Source: Gemmatimonadetes bacterium bin94 (GTDB lineage: Bacteria > Gemmatimonadota > Gemmatimonadetes > Longimicrobiales > Gaopeijiaceae). Taken from it: a DNA stretch of 64,000 nucleotides. Of the stretch, positions 8,246-16,311 are shown piece after piece; positions within the stretch are counted from its first letter, which is position 1; the number at the start of each line of letters is the position of its first letter. The notes under the pieces are model-generated. The model did no database searches. It saw nothing but the letters and a program-made list of their open reading frames with translations, and had not been told where the DNA came from. Position numbers and translations under genes: made by a program. The stretch is taken from contig MPNE01000006.1 in assembly GCA_002238865.1 (NCBI GenBank), forward strand, positions 113,709 to 177,708. Reading direction: 5' to 3'.

Positions 8246-9665
8246 TCAGTTCCGCGGCTTCGTGGCCCCGGGGGTGTCGGGCCCGACGACCTTGATATCC
8301 GTGCCGGGGATCTCTTTCGTGAAGATCTGGATGACCCCGCCTTCGGCCTCGCTCCCGTAGAGAGCCGCGGCGGCCGGTCCCTTGAGAACCTCGACGCGTT
8401 CGATGGCGTCGGGATCAAGCGAAGCGAGGCCCTTCACCTGGGAAAGCCCCATCTCCAGATCGTGGAACCCGTCCATCCTGACGCCATCCAGGTAGATGAT
8501 CGGCAGTTGCTTCGTCGCCTCGGCGAGGGTCTGTTCGGCCCTGTGCTTCATCGCCTCGACGAGGTCCTGTTCGGCTTTGGCCGCCGTTTCCGCGTCGACC
8601 GCCTGTCCGTTCTCGTCGACCATCGCGTCGACGAGCGCGTCCTGAACGTCCGTCGGAATCGGCGTGTCGCACGCGGCTGCCAGCGCCACGCCGACCACGC
8701 CCCCGAGCAGGAGAGTCTTCGTCGCACCCATCTTCCTTTTCGTCTCGCTCATCGTTCTCAACCTCCGTTCGAGCAGGCTCTTCGGTTGGCCCATCGCCGG
8801 GGCGAATCCCCAGCGGCCAACCGACCGGGATCCCGCCTTCAGGAGCACATCGCCATAGTCGGCGGCGTGGATTCCCGATGCGATGACCCGTTGATCACAG
8901 TCCAATTCCACGGCGGCGCGAAGCCGCCGGCACATCCACCAGATCGCCGGACTCCAGGGGAACAGGGCCAGTACCAGCCCGGCGTAAAGCAGCGCCCAAT
9001 GGTCCCGCGCCCGCGCGTGCTCCAGTTCGTGGCGAAGGATCGCCGACCTGGCGCCGGGCCCCAGGCGCAGCACCCAGGAGGGGACGACGACCCGTGGCTT
9101 CGCGACACCGACCAGCGCGGGGCCGAAGCCGCGGGACACATGCACATGTGTGTCGTGAATTCGTCCGAGCGGCCAGCGGCGGCGGGCACGTGCCACGAGG
9201 ACCATCACGGTGCCGAGGATCGCGAGCGCCGTCAGGGATCCCGTGCCCCACACGATCGCCGCCACCCGTCCCGATTCCCGGCTTGCCGGCAGGCGCAGGG
9301 CAGGGACGAGGCTCCGCCTGTCTTCGACGAGCGTCCCGGTCGCCCTGTTCTCCGCCGCCCCCGACCCCCCCCCCCCGTCCCGATCCCCGGCTTGCCGGCA
9401 GGCGCAGGGCAGGGACGAGGCTCCGCCTGTCTTCGACGAGCGTCCCGGTCGCCCTGTTCTCCGTCGCCGCGGCTCCCACCGCGTCGACGGACGCCCGGGG
9501 CTGTTGAAGGCCCCCTGCGAGCGGAATTGCGACCGCCAGCGTCAGGGCCGCCAGCCAGACCACCCGGCGCGGCTTGCCCGCCGCCACGGACAACCGCTCC
9601 AGCGCCAGCCCCCCCGCCGCCACGAACCCCCCGACCACGGCCGCGTACACCATCAGGGCCATCAT
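8246..9665 (-). CDS. M56 (BlaR1-type) membrane peptidase with TonB-plug-like tail, frameshifted by a 109-bp duplication
   Basis: Two reading frames together encode one protein. The N-terminal part (from 9665) has the membrane segments of BlaR1/MecR1 sensors. The C-terminal part (open from 9376 to 8246) has the zinc motif HELEH in ILRHELEHARARDHW, more membrane segments, a lipobox-like LAAAC, and a tail with YLDGVRM, LDPDAIERVEVLKGP and ALYGSEAEGGVI, resembling the plug domain of TonB-dependent receptors. The frames differ by one base. A 90-bp repeat (9265-9354 and 9374-9463, period 109) is read in both frames with the same amino acids, so removing one copy restores a continuous frame of about 436 residues. 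Losing one base of the G12 run would also restore it, giving about 472 residues. The gene overlaps blaI by ATGA. As read, it makes a truncated product unless slippage occurs. Confidence 0.75.
9265..9463. repeat. 90-bp tandem direct repeat inside the M56 peptidase gene
   Basis: Copy 1 spans 9265-9354 and copy 2 spans 9374-9463. They differ at one position (T at 9275, C at 9384). The period is 109 bp, which is not a multiple of three. The 19-bp spacer holds a run of twelve C on the plus strand at 9365-9376. Both copies encode the same peptide block (ATGTLVEDRRSLVPALRLP) in different frames. This looks like a recent duplication, or an assembly artefact. Confidence 0.9.
9365..9376. repeat. C12/G12 homopolymer, possible slippage site
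   Basis: Twelve consecutive C on the plus strand (G on the coding strand) lie between the two copies of the duplication. One base fewer would join the N- and C-terminal frames of the M56 peptidase without any stop codon in between. Runs this long are prone to slipped-strand mispairing and also to sequencing error. Confidence 0.8.
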
Positions 9666-10063
9666 TCGTCCGACCTCCCGCGCTCGGCCCGGTCGAGGAC
9701 CGAACGCATCCGTTCGATCTCCTCGTCGGTGAATTCCCTGTCTTCCACCAGCGTCGCGAGGAGCAGTTCCGCCGATCCATGGAAGATCTTGTTCACGATG
9801 CGCGTGAGCGCGCGCCCCCCCGCGCGGCTCGACTCGACGAGAGGGAAGTAGCGGTAGGCGCGGCCTTCACGCTCGTGCTTCACGGCGCCCTTCTCCTCCA
9901 GGATCTGCAGCATCTTCAGGACCGTCGTGTAGCCGGCATCGTCGCCCATGGCATCCCGCACCTCGGCGACCGTGCCGGAACCCTCCCGCCACAGCACGCT
10001 CATGATGTCGAGTTCGCGGTCCGTGAACCCCTTCCGTTCCCGCCTGGCCTCCGGTCCGGTCAT
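9662..10063 (-). CDS. blaI: BlaI/MecI-family transcriptional repressor
   Basis: A 133-residue winged-helix regulator, the usual length for BlaI/MecI. Visible features are LTD-type FTDRELDIMSVLW, the recognition-helix region DDAGYTTVLKMLQILEEKG, then the wing EREGRAYRYFPLV, and a C-terminal dimerisation helix. In the known systems the repressor blocks its own operon and is cleaved when the M56 sensor peptidase is activated by beta-lactam binding or another envelope signal. Its stop overlaps the start of the M56 gene (ATGA at 9662-9665), so the two are translationally coupled. No beta-lactamase gene lies nearby, so the regulated target is unknown. The amidohydrolase upstream ends within this gene's first codons and is probably in the same transcript. 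Confidence 0.92.
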   Translation of the reverse strand: MTGPEARRERKGFTDRELDIMSVLWREGSGTVAEVRDAMGDDAGYTTVLKMLQILEEKGAVKHEREGRAYRYFPLVESSRAGGRALTRIVNKIFHGSAELLLATLVEDREFTDEEIERMRSVLDRAERGRSDE

Positions 10064-11550
10064 CCGGCTCCTCCGTTGCCGGTCACACCCTGCATGACCT
10101 TCTTCACCCTGTCCCCGAACCCACGCGCACGCTTCATGACCTCCTCCTCGTCGACGGTGAGCATCTCTCGGTCCTGCACCACCACCCGGCCGTTCACGAT
10201 CACCGTGGCCACATCGCTGCCGCGCGCCGTGTACACGAGGTGCGAGTACACGCTGTACAGTGGCGTGAGTCCGGGGCGACGAGCGTCCAACAGGACGATG
10301 TCGGCGCGCTTTCCCGGCTCCAGCGACCCGATCCGGTCGTGCAGGTTCAGTACCTGCGCGCCGCCCATGGTGGCCATGCGGAAGACCGTTTCCGCCGGGA
10401 GGGCGGTGGGATCGCCCAGGGCGTGCTTTTGCAGCTTGGCAGCGGCGTCCATCTCGTCGAACATGTCGAGGTCGTTGTTGCTGGCGGCTCCGTCCGTCCC
10501 CAGCCCAACCGGGATCCCGGCGGCGAGTGCCGCCACGACCGGGGCCGCCCTCGCAATCCCCAGCTTCATGTTGCTCTGCGGGTTGTGCGCGATCCCGGCG
10601 CCTCCGGCGGCAATGCGTCCGATGTCCTCTTCGGACAGAAAGACCGAGTGGGCGAGCACCGTCCCTGGCCGGAGCGCTCCGATCGAGCCGAGGGCCTCGA
10701 CCACCCCCATGCCGGTGGCCTCCCGTGCGGTTGCGTCCTCGCCGGGGTCCTCGGCCGTGTGGATCTGGAAGACGGCACCGTACTCCTCGGCCAGCCGGAA
10801 GGCGGCCTCGACCGCGTCCAGCGGGGTGGTGTAGAGCGCGTGCGCGGCAACCGCCGGGGTCACGGTGGGGTGGTCCCGATACCGCTCCATGAACCCGGCC
10901 GCTTCGGCGAGCGATTCCTCCGGGGTGGCGAAGTCGGGGGTGGGGAAGCCGATCACGTGCGGACCGGTGACCGAGCGGATCCCGGCGTCGATCGTCGCCC
11001 GCGCCATGTCGTCGCGGAAGTAGTACATGTCGGCAAATGTGGTCGTCCCTCCCTTGAGCATCTCGACGGAGGACAGGAGCGTCCCCCAGTAGACGAAGTC
11101 GGGCGCCACGAGCGCTGCTTCGGCCGGGAAGATGTGTTCTTCCAGCCAGGACATGAGGGGCAGATCGTCGGCCAGCCCGCGCAGAAGTGACATCGCGGCG
11201 TGGCCGTGCGTGTTGACGAGCCCGGGGATGACGAGGTGGCCGGTGGCGTCAATGACGCGCGTCCCCGTTGGGCGGGACGCCCCGGGCTGCAAAACCGCCG
11301 TGATCCGGTCGCCCTCGACCAGCACCGCGCCGCCCTCGACGATCGTGCCGGCTTCGTCCATGACCACGACGGTGCCGCCGTCGATGAGAAGGGGGGCGTC
11401 GGTCGCGGCTGGGCCGGGGTCGGGCCCGGGTGCGCACGCCGCCAGGGCGAGGAGCGCTCCAAGCGCGAGGAAACCCGGGAGCGCGGACAGCGCCGCCACC
11501 TCCGCCGACCGGAGCGGAGGGCGATCACGAAGGGTTTCGTACATGAGCAT
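10060..11550 (-). CDS. secreted lipoprotein amidohydrolase (MtaD/SsnA-like)
   Basis: A 496-residue protein. The N-terminus has a signal with a lipobox (LLALAACAPG), so it is probably an outer- or inner-membrane lipoprotein. The amidohydrolase fold is shown by VIPGLVNTHGHAAMSL (first metal-binding HxH), QIHTAEDPGEDA, VLAHSVFLSE and GLGTDGAASNN (metal-binding Asp), and the family end motif LEPGKRADIVLLD. Closest relatives are 5-methylthioadenosine/S-adenosylhomocysteine deaminases and chlorohydrolase-like enzymes, which are normally cytoplasmic, so the lipoprotein signal is notable. The start is ATG 11550 (or 11544). The 3' end overlaps the blaI start by four bases. The substrate is unknown. 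Confidence 0.85.
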   Translation of the reverse strand: MLMYETLRDRPPLRSAEVAALSALPGFLALGALLALAACAPGPDPGPAATDAPLLIDGGTVVVMDEAGTIVEGGAVLVEGDRITAVLQPGASRPTGTRVIDATGHLVIPGLVNTHGHAAMSLLRGLADDLPLMSWLEEHIFPAEAALVAPDFVYWGTLLSSVEMLKGGTTTFADMYYFRDDMARATIDAGIRSVTGPHVIGFPTPDFATPEESLAEAAGFMERYRDHPTVTPAVAAHALYTTPLDAVEAAFRLAEEYGAVFQIHTAEDPGEDATAREATGMGVVEALGSIGALRPGTVLAHSVFLSEEDIGRIAAGGAGIAHNPQSNMKLGIARAAPVVAALAAGIPVGLGTDGAASNNDLDMFDEMDAAAKLQKHALGDPTALPAETVFRMATMGGAQVLNLHDRIGSLEPGKRADIVLLDARRPGLTPLYSVYSHLVYTARGSDVATVIVNGRVVVQDREMLTVDEEEVMKRARGFGDRVKKVMQGVTGNGGAG

Positions 11551-11556
11551 GACGTA

Positions 11557-11585
11557 CCTTAACCCGGCAGTGGGCAGACTGTCAA
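11557..11585 (-). promoter_or_regulatory. possible promoter for the amidohydrolase, nearly leaderless
   Basis: On the minus strand a perfect TTGACA lies at 11585-11580. Seventeen bases later comes a weak -10-like TTAAGG (11562-11557). Transcription would start almost at the ATG at 11550, giving a very short leader. The -10 is poor, so this is tentative. Confidence 0.3.
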
Positions 11586-11695
11586 CGATAAACTTCGTAG
11601 ACACACCGGGCGGACAGCCTGCCGGACGTCGGCCCGCACGTGTACATTGTGGCCTGGTTGGAGTGTTCCTCGCCACATGGTAGACCCTGGCAACT

Positions 11696-12316
11696 ATGGC
11701 AGACAGCAACAAGGTGGGCGCAACCAACGCCGGCAGGGGCGATCCCCGCAGTGCCCTGCGCCGCCGCGACCGGGGGAAGCACGACGCGTGGGTCGTCGCC
11801 TTCCTGAAGCGCGCGTCGTATGGCTTCCTCGCGACGGTGGGGGAGGAAGGACAGCCCTTCCTCAACTCGAACCTGTTCGTGTACGACGATACCGGCGACG
11901 CGCACCGGATCTACCTGCACACTCACCGCACCGGCCGCACCCGCGCCAACCTGGAGGCTGCGGAGAAGGTGGCGTTCAGCACCGTGGCGATGGGTAGGCT
12001 TCTCCCTGCGCCAGAGGCGCTGGAGTTCTCGGTCGAGTACGCGGGCGTGGTGGTGTTCGGGACGGGACGCGTCGTCGAGGACAGGGAAGAGGCGCGCGCC
12101 GCCCTGCAGGTGCTCCTCGACAAGTACGCGCCGCACCTCAGGCCGGGGGTCGACTATCGGCCCACCACCGATGAAGAGCTGAAGCGGACCGCCGTCTACC
12201 GTATCGACATCGAGGCGTGGAGCGGCAAGCAGAAGGAAGTGCCCGCGGACTTTCCGGGAGCGTTCGCCCTGGAGGCGCCGCCGGTTCCGTTTCCCGGGCG
12301 CGCGCCAGCAGGCTGA
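11696..12316 (+). CDS. pyridoxamine 5'-phosphate oxidase-fold (NimA-like) protein
   Basis: A 206-residue cytoplasmic protein with the split-barrel flavin-binding fold of the PPOX family. Recognisable stretches are YGFLATVGEEGQPFLNSNLF (barrel entry strand), then IYLHTHRTGRTRANLEAAEK and VVFGTGRVVEDREEA, then a C-terminal RIDIEAWSGKQKE strand typical of NimA/Rv-type members. The family binds FMN, F420 or heme; the exact reaction cannot be read from sequence. ATG 11696 opens the gene. It is divergent from the amidohydrolase at 11550 and converges with the amidohydrolase ending at 12335. Confidence 0.82.
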   Translation: MADSNKVGATNAGRGDPRSALRRRDRGKHDAWVVAFLKRASYGFLATVGEEGQPFLNSNLFVYDDTGDAHRIYLHTHRTGRTRANLEAAEKVAFSTVAMGRLLPAPEALEFSVEYAGVVVFGTGRVVEDREEARAALQVLLDKYAPHLRPGVDYRPTTDEELKRTAVYRIDIEAWSGKQKEVPADFPGAFALEAPPVPFPGRAPAG

Positions 12317-12334
12317 GGGTCGGCCTGCCCTCCT

Positions 12335-13717
12335 TCAGCCGGCGTGCTTCGCGGCCAGTGCCTCCAGCCCGGCGTCGATCTCTTCCCGGGAGAACCACCG
12401 GCCCCGCACCATGACGCCGACGCGGTCGAAGAGGTAGGCCAGGTCGTCCAGCGGATTGGACCCGAGGAGCACCAGATCCGCACGCTGTCCCGGCGCCACC
12501 GTCCCGAAGTTGCCGTCGAGTCCCAGATGCGACGCCACGTACTCTCCCACCGTCGCGGTCCCGCTCTTCAGGATCTCATGGTTCGACATCCCGGCCTCGG
12601 CCATCACCTGCAACTCCCGGTGGAGCGCGAAGCCCGGCACGTTGAAGAGCTGGGGCGAATCCGTCCCCATCAGGATGCCGGCTCCCGCGTCGGATAGCGC
12701 CTTGAGGATTCGGTCCCGGAGTGCGAGGTAGAGCGCCACGTCTTCGGGCTCACCGCGGCCGCCCCCCTGGGCCCGCTGCCGCCACCCGGCCCTCGTTTGC
12801 GGCGACACGTAGCGCATTTCGGGCTGGAGGAGCATGGCGTCGGGGTCGGGTGCTCCGTACAGGTTGCGCCACAGGTACATCGTCGGGACCACATAGACAT
12901 CGTGCTCGATCGTCATGCGGATGATGTCGTCGAGCTTTGCTTCGTCGACACCGCGCGCCAGCCCGCCGAGACTGATCTCGCCGACGCTCACCTGGGCCTG
13001 CACGTCGTCGGAAGCGATGGCCTGCACGTAGCCGTCGAGGTGATCGACGGTGGACATGCCGGTCTCCATCGCGTGCACCAGCCCGACGTCGGCCGGGACG
13101 TGTCCGCCGTACGTGAGTCCAGCCGCCCGGGCGACTTCGACCATGTGATCCCAGGTCGCCAGCGACACCCCGGGGTGAATCTTCTGCAGGTCGTACCCGG
13201 CTTCGACGTGGGCCCGGACCATCCGCTCGGCGTCCTGGGGGGTCGGCGCCGAATTGCCGTTGATCGAGGGCGCGCCGACGTAGAAATTCGGGCCGACAAC
13301 CTCGCCGCGCTCGAGTTCGTCAGCGAGCGGAATCTGGTAGGCCGACCCGAGCATTCCCCGGATTGTGGTGATGCCGTTGGCGACGTATAGGAAAAGGATG
13401 TCCTCGACCTCCTGGCGCGGCGGGTTGTCGCCGGGCGGGACGTGGGCGTGCATTTCGGCGAGCCCGGGCATCAGGTACCGGCCGGTGCCGTCGATCTCCG
13501 TCGCTCCCCGCGGCACGTCGACTTCGTCCGCTGGTCCGGCGGCGGTGATGACACCGTCCCGGACGACGACCGTCTGCCCGGAGAGCACGGCTTCGCCGGT
13601 CATCGGCAGCACACTCACATTCGTGAAGGCGGTCGCAGCCGGAACAGTCTGGACCTCGGCCACACAGGCCGTCAGAGCGGCGATTCCCGCCAGTGCAGCA
13701 AGTCGCAATGTCGTCAT
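12335..13717 (-). CDS. secreted lipoprotein amidohydrolase (imidazolonepropionase/prolidase-like)
   Basis: A 460-residue protein starting at ATG 13717, with GGAGGG about ten bases upstream on the coding strand. A lipobox (IAALTACVAEV) predicts a lipoprotein. Amidohydrolase hallmarks are YLMPGLAEMHAHVPPG (metal HxH), GGHVPADVGLVHAMETG, STVDHLDGY, ILMGTDSPQLF (metal Asp) and TVAPGQRADLVLLGSNP at the end. This is the family of secreted Xaa-Pro dipeptidase/imidazolonepropionase-like enzymes common in Gemmatimonadota. A second, distantly related lipoprotein amidohydrolase lies at 10060. The substrate is unknown, with peptides or N-acyl compounds most likely. Confidence 0.85.
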   Translation of the reverse strand: MTTLRLAALAGIAALTACVAEVQTVPAATAFTNVSVLPMTGEAVLSGQTVVVRDGVITAAGPADEVDVPRGATEIDGTGRYLMPGLAEMHAHVPPGDNPPRQEVEDILFLYVANGITTIRGMLGSAYQIPLADELERGEVVGPNFYVGAPSINGNSAPTPQDAERMVRAHVEAGYDLQKIHPGVSLATWDHMVEVARAAGLTYGGHVPADVGLVHAMETGMSTVDHLDGYVQAIASDDVQAQVSVGEISLGGLARGVDEAKLDDIIRMTIEHDVYVVPTMYLWRNLYGAPDPDAMLLQPEMRYVSPQTRAGWRQRAQGGGRGEPEDVALYLALRDRILKALSDAGAGILMGTDSPQLFNVPGFALHRELQVMAEAGMSNHEILKSGTATVGEYVASHLGLDGNFGTVAPGQRADLVLLGSNPLDDLAYLFDRVGVMVRGRWFSREEIDAGLEALAAKHAG

Positions 13718-13805
13718 CTTCGAAGCCCTCCGCTGGATTCTTCGGCGCGTCCGAATGCCCGGAACCGCGTCCGCGAATAGTCCCTCATCATATCGCATCG
13801 GGCCG

Positions 13806-13836
13806 TTGACAACGAGCCCGGCGCAGGGCTTCAATA
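13806..13836 (+). promoter_or_regulatory. possible promoter before the DUF418 gene
   Basis: A perfect TTGACA at 13806-13811 is followed, after a spacer of about 19 bases, by TCAATA (13831-13836). The start codon is at 13841, so the message would be nearly leaderless. The spacing is long and the -10 is weak. Confidence 0.3.
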
Positions 13837-13840
13837 CCGC

Positions 13841-15085
13841 ATGGTCCGCTCCCAGCCCGCAGCCGGCCCCGTCACCACGGCCGAACGCATCGTGTCCATC
13901 GATGTGCTGCGTGGCTTCGCCGTTCTCGGCATCCTCATCGTCAACATGCAGGGTTTTGCGCGGGTGTCGTCCGCGTACATGAATCCCTCTTCCGGGGGCA
14001 CATTCACGGGCGTGGACGTGTGGATCTGGGCCGCGATCTACCTCTTCGCCGACACCAAGTTCATCTCGATCTTCTCCATGCTGTTCGGGGCGGGCATGGC
14101 CATGATGAGCGATCGCATGGCCGCTCGGAGCGCCTCCGGAACCCGTCTGCACTACCGCCGCCAGTGCTGGCTCTTGCTCATCGGGCTGGTGCACGCGTAC
14201 CTGATCTGGCACGGCGACATCCTCGTCACATACGCGCTGTGCGGTTTCATCCTCTACCCCTTCCGCGACCTTGCCCCGCGCCGCCTGCTCCTGATCGGGG
14301 GATGCGCCGTCGCGTTCGTGGTCCCCTTGTGGGGCTTTATCGGGATGTCGATTCCGTACTGGCCCGCGGAGGAAGTGGCGGCCGCGGCCGCGGAGTGGGC
14401 ACCGCCGGACGAGGTGCTCGACGCCGAAATCGCCGCCTTCCGCGGCGGCTGGACCGGCCAGATGGCGTTCCGCGCACCCATCGCGCTGGCTCTGCAGACG
14501 GCCGGCGTCCTGTTCCTGCACCTGTGGCGTGCCGGGGGACTCATGCTGGTCGGGATGGCCCTGTACAGATTCGGCGTTCTGGCCGCGGGCCGCTCGACCG
14601 CCGTCCATCGACGCGCGGCGGTCCTGGGGATCGGCGCGGGCCTGCCCCTCTCGGCGGCGGGGATCGCGTACAAGTTCCACCACGGCTTCGCGTGGGAGAA
14701 GGCGATGTTCCAGGGCGAACTCTTCAACTACGTCGGCTCGATCGGGGTCTCCCTCGGGTACGTCGCGCTGGTCATGCTGGCGGTCCGGGGCCGCTGGCTG
14801 CCGGGGCTCCGGAAGCGGCTGGCCGCCACCGGCCGCATGGCGCTGACCAACTACATCGCCCAGAGCGTTGTCTGTACACTGATCTTCTACGGCCACGGGC
14901 TGGGCCTCTTCGAACGGGTCGGGAGCCCCGGTCGGATGGGAATCGTGGTGGCTATCTGGACGCTTCAGCTGATCTGGTCGCCGTGGTGGCTGGCGCGCTT
15001 CCGGTTTGGGCCGTTGGAATGGCTTTGGCGGACTCTTTCGTACATGCAGTGGCAACCGATGACGAAGAGGAGGAGGACAACGTGA
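13841..15085 (+). CDS. DUF418 (YeiB-family) membrane protein
   Basis: A 414-residue polytopic membrane protein. It starts with IDVLRGFAVLGILIVNMQGF, the signature of the heparan-alpha-glucosaminide N-acetyltransferase-like/DUF418 group, and continues with KFISIFSMLFGAGMAMM, LIWHGDILVTYALCG, then the C-terminal DUF418 block GRMALTNYIAQS and LGPLEW-like FGPLEWLWRTLSY. About nine or ten transmembrane segments are visible. The family may transfer acyl groups across the inner membrane, but no substrate is known. Its stop overlaps the GTG start of the next gene (GTGA at 15082-15085). Confidence 0.9.
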   Translation: MVRSQPAAGPVTTAERIVSIDVLRGFAVLGILIVNMQGFARVSSAYMNPSSGGTFTGVDVWIWAAIYLFADTKFISIFSMLFGAGMAMMSDRMAARSASGTRLHYRRQCWLLLIGLVHAYLIWHGDILVTYALCGFILYPFRDLAPRRLLLIGGCAVAFVVPLWGFIGMSIPYWPAEEVAAAAAEWAPPDEVLDAEIAAFRGGWTGQMAFRAPIALALQTAGVLFLHLWRAGGLMLVGMALYRFGVLAAGRSTAVHRRAAVLGIGAGLPLSAAGIAYKFHHGFAWEKAMFQGELFNYVGSIGVSLGYVALVMLAVRGRWLPGLRKRLAATGRMALTNYIAQSVVCTLIFYGHGLGLFERVGSPGRMGIVVAIWTLQLIWSPWWLARFRFGPLEWLWRTLSYMQWQPMTKRRRTT

Positions 15086-16308
15086 CCCCGTTGAAGGAGA
15101 AGCGCCTTGCGCCCCGGGAAGTGCTTCGGGTGATGGACGCGGCGCAGGTCATACACGAGCGGCAGGCAGCGCTCCAGGCCCACGAGACGTTCGACCGCGA
15201 CGCCGCGATCCGCGACATCCAGATCATGTACGAGGAGCTGGGCGACCTTGTCGACCGCCACGTGATCGAGCGGGCCCTCGACGAGTACCTGTCCGAGCGC
15301 TACGCGTTCAAGCCCGTGCCGCCCGGCCTGAAGACGCGCCTGGGGCTCCTCTACGTTCGGCGGGGATGGGTGGCCAGGCGCGTGCTGTTGCCCGCCGGGG
15401 GCGTGGCCGCCCTGGTGTGGGCCGCCTTTGCCGGTGTGGAGATGCTGCAACGCCAGGCCCTGGCACGCGAGGTCGAGACCGTCCGTATCGAGGCGGTTGC
15501 GGTTCGGGCGGCGTACGACCGGAGCGTGGACGATCTGGAGGCGCTGACCGCGCGCGGGACGCCCCCGGACCTGCCGCCTGCGGAGGCCGATGCATTCGCG
15601 GCGAATCTCGCGGAAGCCGGGAGGCTGCTGGGTACCGTCGCCGTTATGCTGGACCCGATCGGGGCTGCGGTGACACGGAGCGATCGGGTGGACGGCTCTC
15701 TCGACGACGTCCGCGCGGAGACCGGGAGTGCGCGGGGGGGCCTCCAACGGGTCCAGGCCGAGATCGCGGCTGCGGGAGCCCGCATCGAGCGCCACGACCG
15801 CCTTGCCGCTTACGGCGCGGACATCGCCCGGCTGCACGCGGCCATCCTTGCCGACGCGGTCGAGGATGTGGCCCGCGACGGCGCCGCCCAACTGCAGCGC
15901 GACGCCGATGCGCAACTGACCGCGCGCGACGCCGACGGGCTGGACGAGACGCGGCAGCGCTACCGGGAACTGCACGACCTGCTCGTCGCCGAGTACGAGA
16001 TCGTTGTGACCGGAGGCGTCTGGCGCGAGTCCAACGACGACCCCGACATCCGGAACTACTACCTGGTGGTCGAGGCTCGCACCGGTGACGGAGCCCCGGT
16101 ACTGTTGGCGATCCGCAACGAGGAGACCGGCCGAACGGCGTCGGTGGTGGAGTGGGCCGAGCGGGTTCCGCAGGAGACCTACGACCGCGTCGGGGCGGAC
16201 AGGCGGGACAACGGCATCATCGACGACGAGCGTTTCGGCTTCAAGCGCCGCGGGTTCGTAACGGCCGAGCGCCGCTACGCCGACCTCGGCCAGATCACGG
16301 AGTGGTGA
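15082..16308 (+). CDS. DUF6384-like membrane-anchored coiled-coil protein
   Basis: A 408-residue protein. GTG 15082 is chosen over an in-frame ATG at 15019 because a strong GAGGAGGA site lies just upstream and the GTG overlaps the DUF418 stop (GTGA), a classic coupled start. Residues 1-90 are helical and charged. One membrane segment lies near 95-115 (LLPAGGVAALVWAAFAGV). Residues 120-290 are long helices with coiled-coil character, and the last 110 residues are globular, with NYYLVVEARTGDG and LAIRNEETGRTASVVEWAER. The architecture resembles the DUF6384 family as I remember it. No enzymatic motif is visible. It sits in the middle of a three-gene operon and its product probably interacts with the next protein. 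Confidence 0.7.
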   Translation: MTPLKEKRLAPREVLRVMDAAQVIHERQAALQAHETFDRDAAIRDIQIMYEELGDLVDRHVIERALDEYLSERYAFKPVPPGLKTRLGLLYVRRGWVARRVLLPAGGVAALVWAAFAGVEMLQRQALAREVETVRIEAVAVRAAYDRSVDDLEALTARGTPPDLPPAEADAFAANLAEAGRLLGTVAVMLDPIGAAVTRSDRVDGSLDDVRAETGSARGGLQRVQAEIAAAGARIERHDRLAAYGADIARLHAAILADAVEDVARDGAAQLQRDADAQLTARDADGLDETRQRYRELHDLLVAEYEIVVTGGVWRESNDDPDIRNYYLVVEARTGDGAPVLLAIRNEETGRTASVVEWAERVPQETYDRVGADRRDNGIIDDERFGFKRRGFVTAERRYADLGQITEW

Positions 16309-16311
16309 GCG

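Noticed and set aside
5983..8418. Long open frame on the minus strand opposite the DUF2723 gene
   Set aside because: High G+C makes long antisense frames common. Its translation is low-complexity, with runs of basic and proline residues and no domain, while the plus strand has a clear DUF2723 protein.
7955..10834. Long plus-strand frame across the M56/BlaI region
   Set aside because: It crosses real genes on the other strand and gives no recognisable fold.
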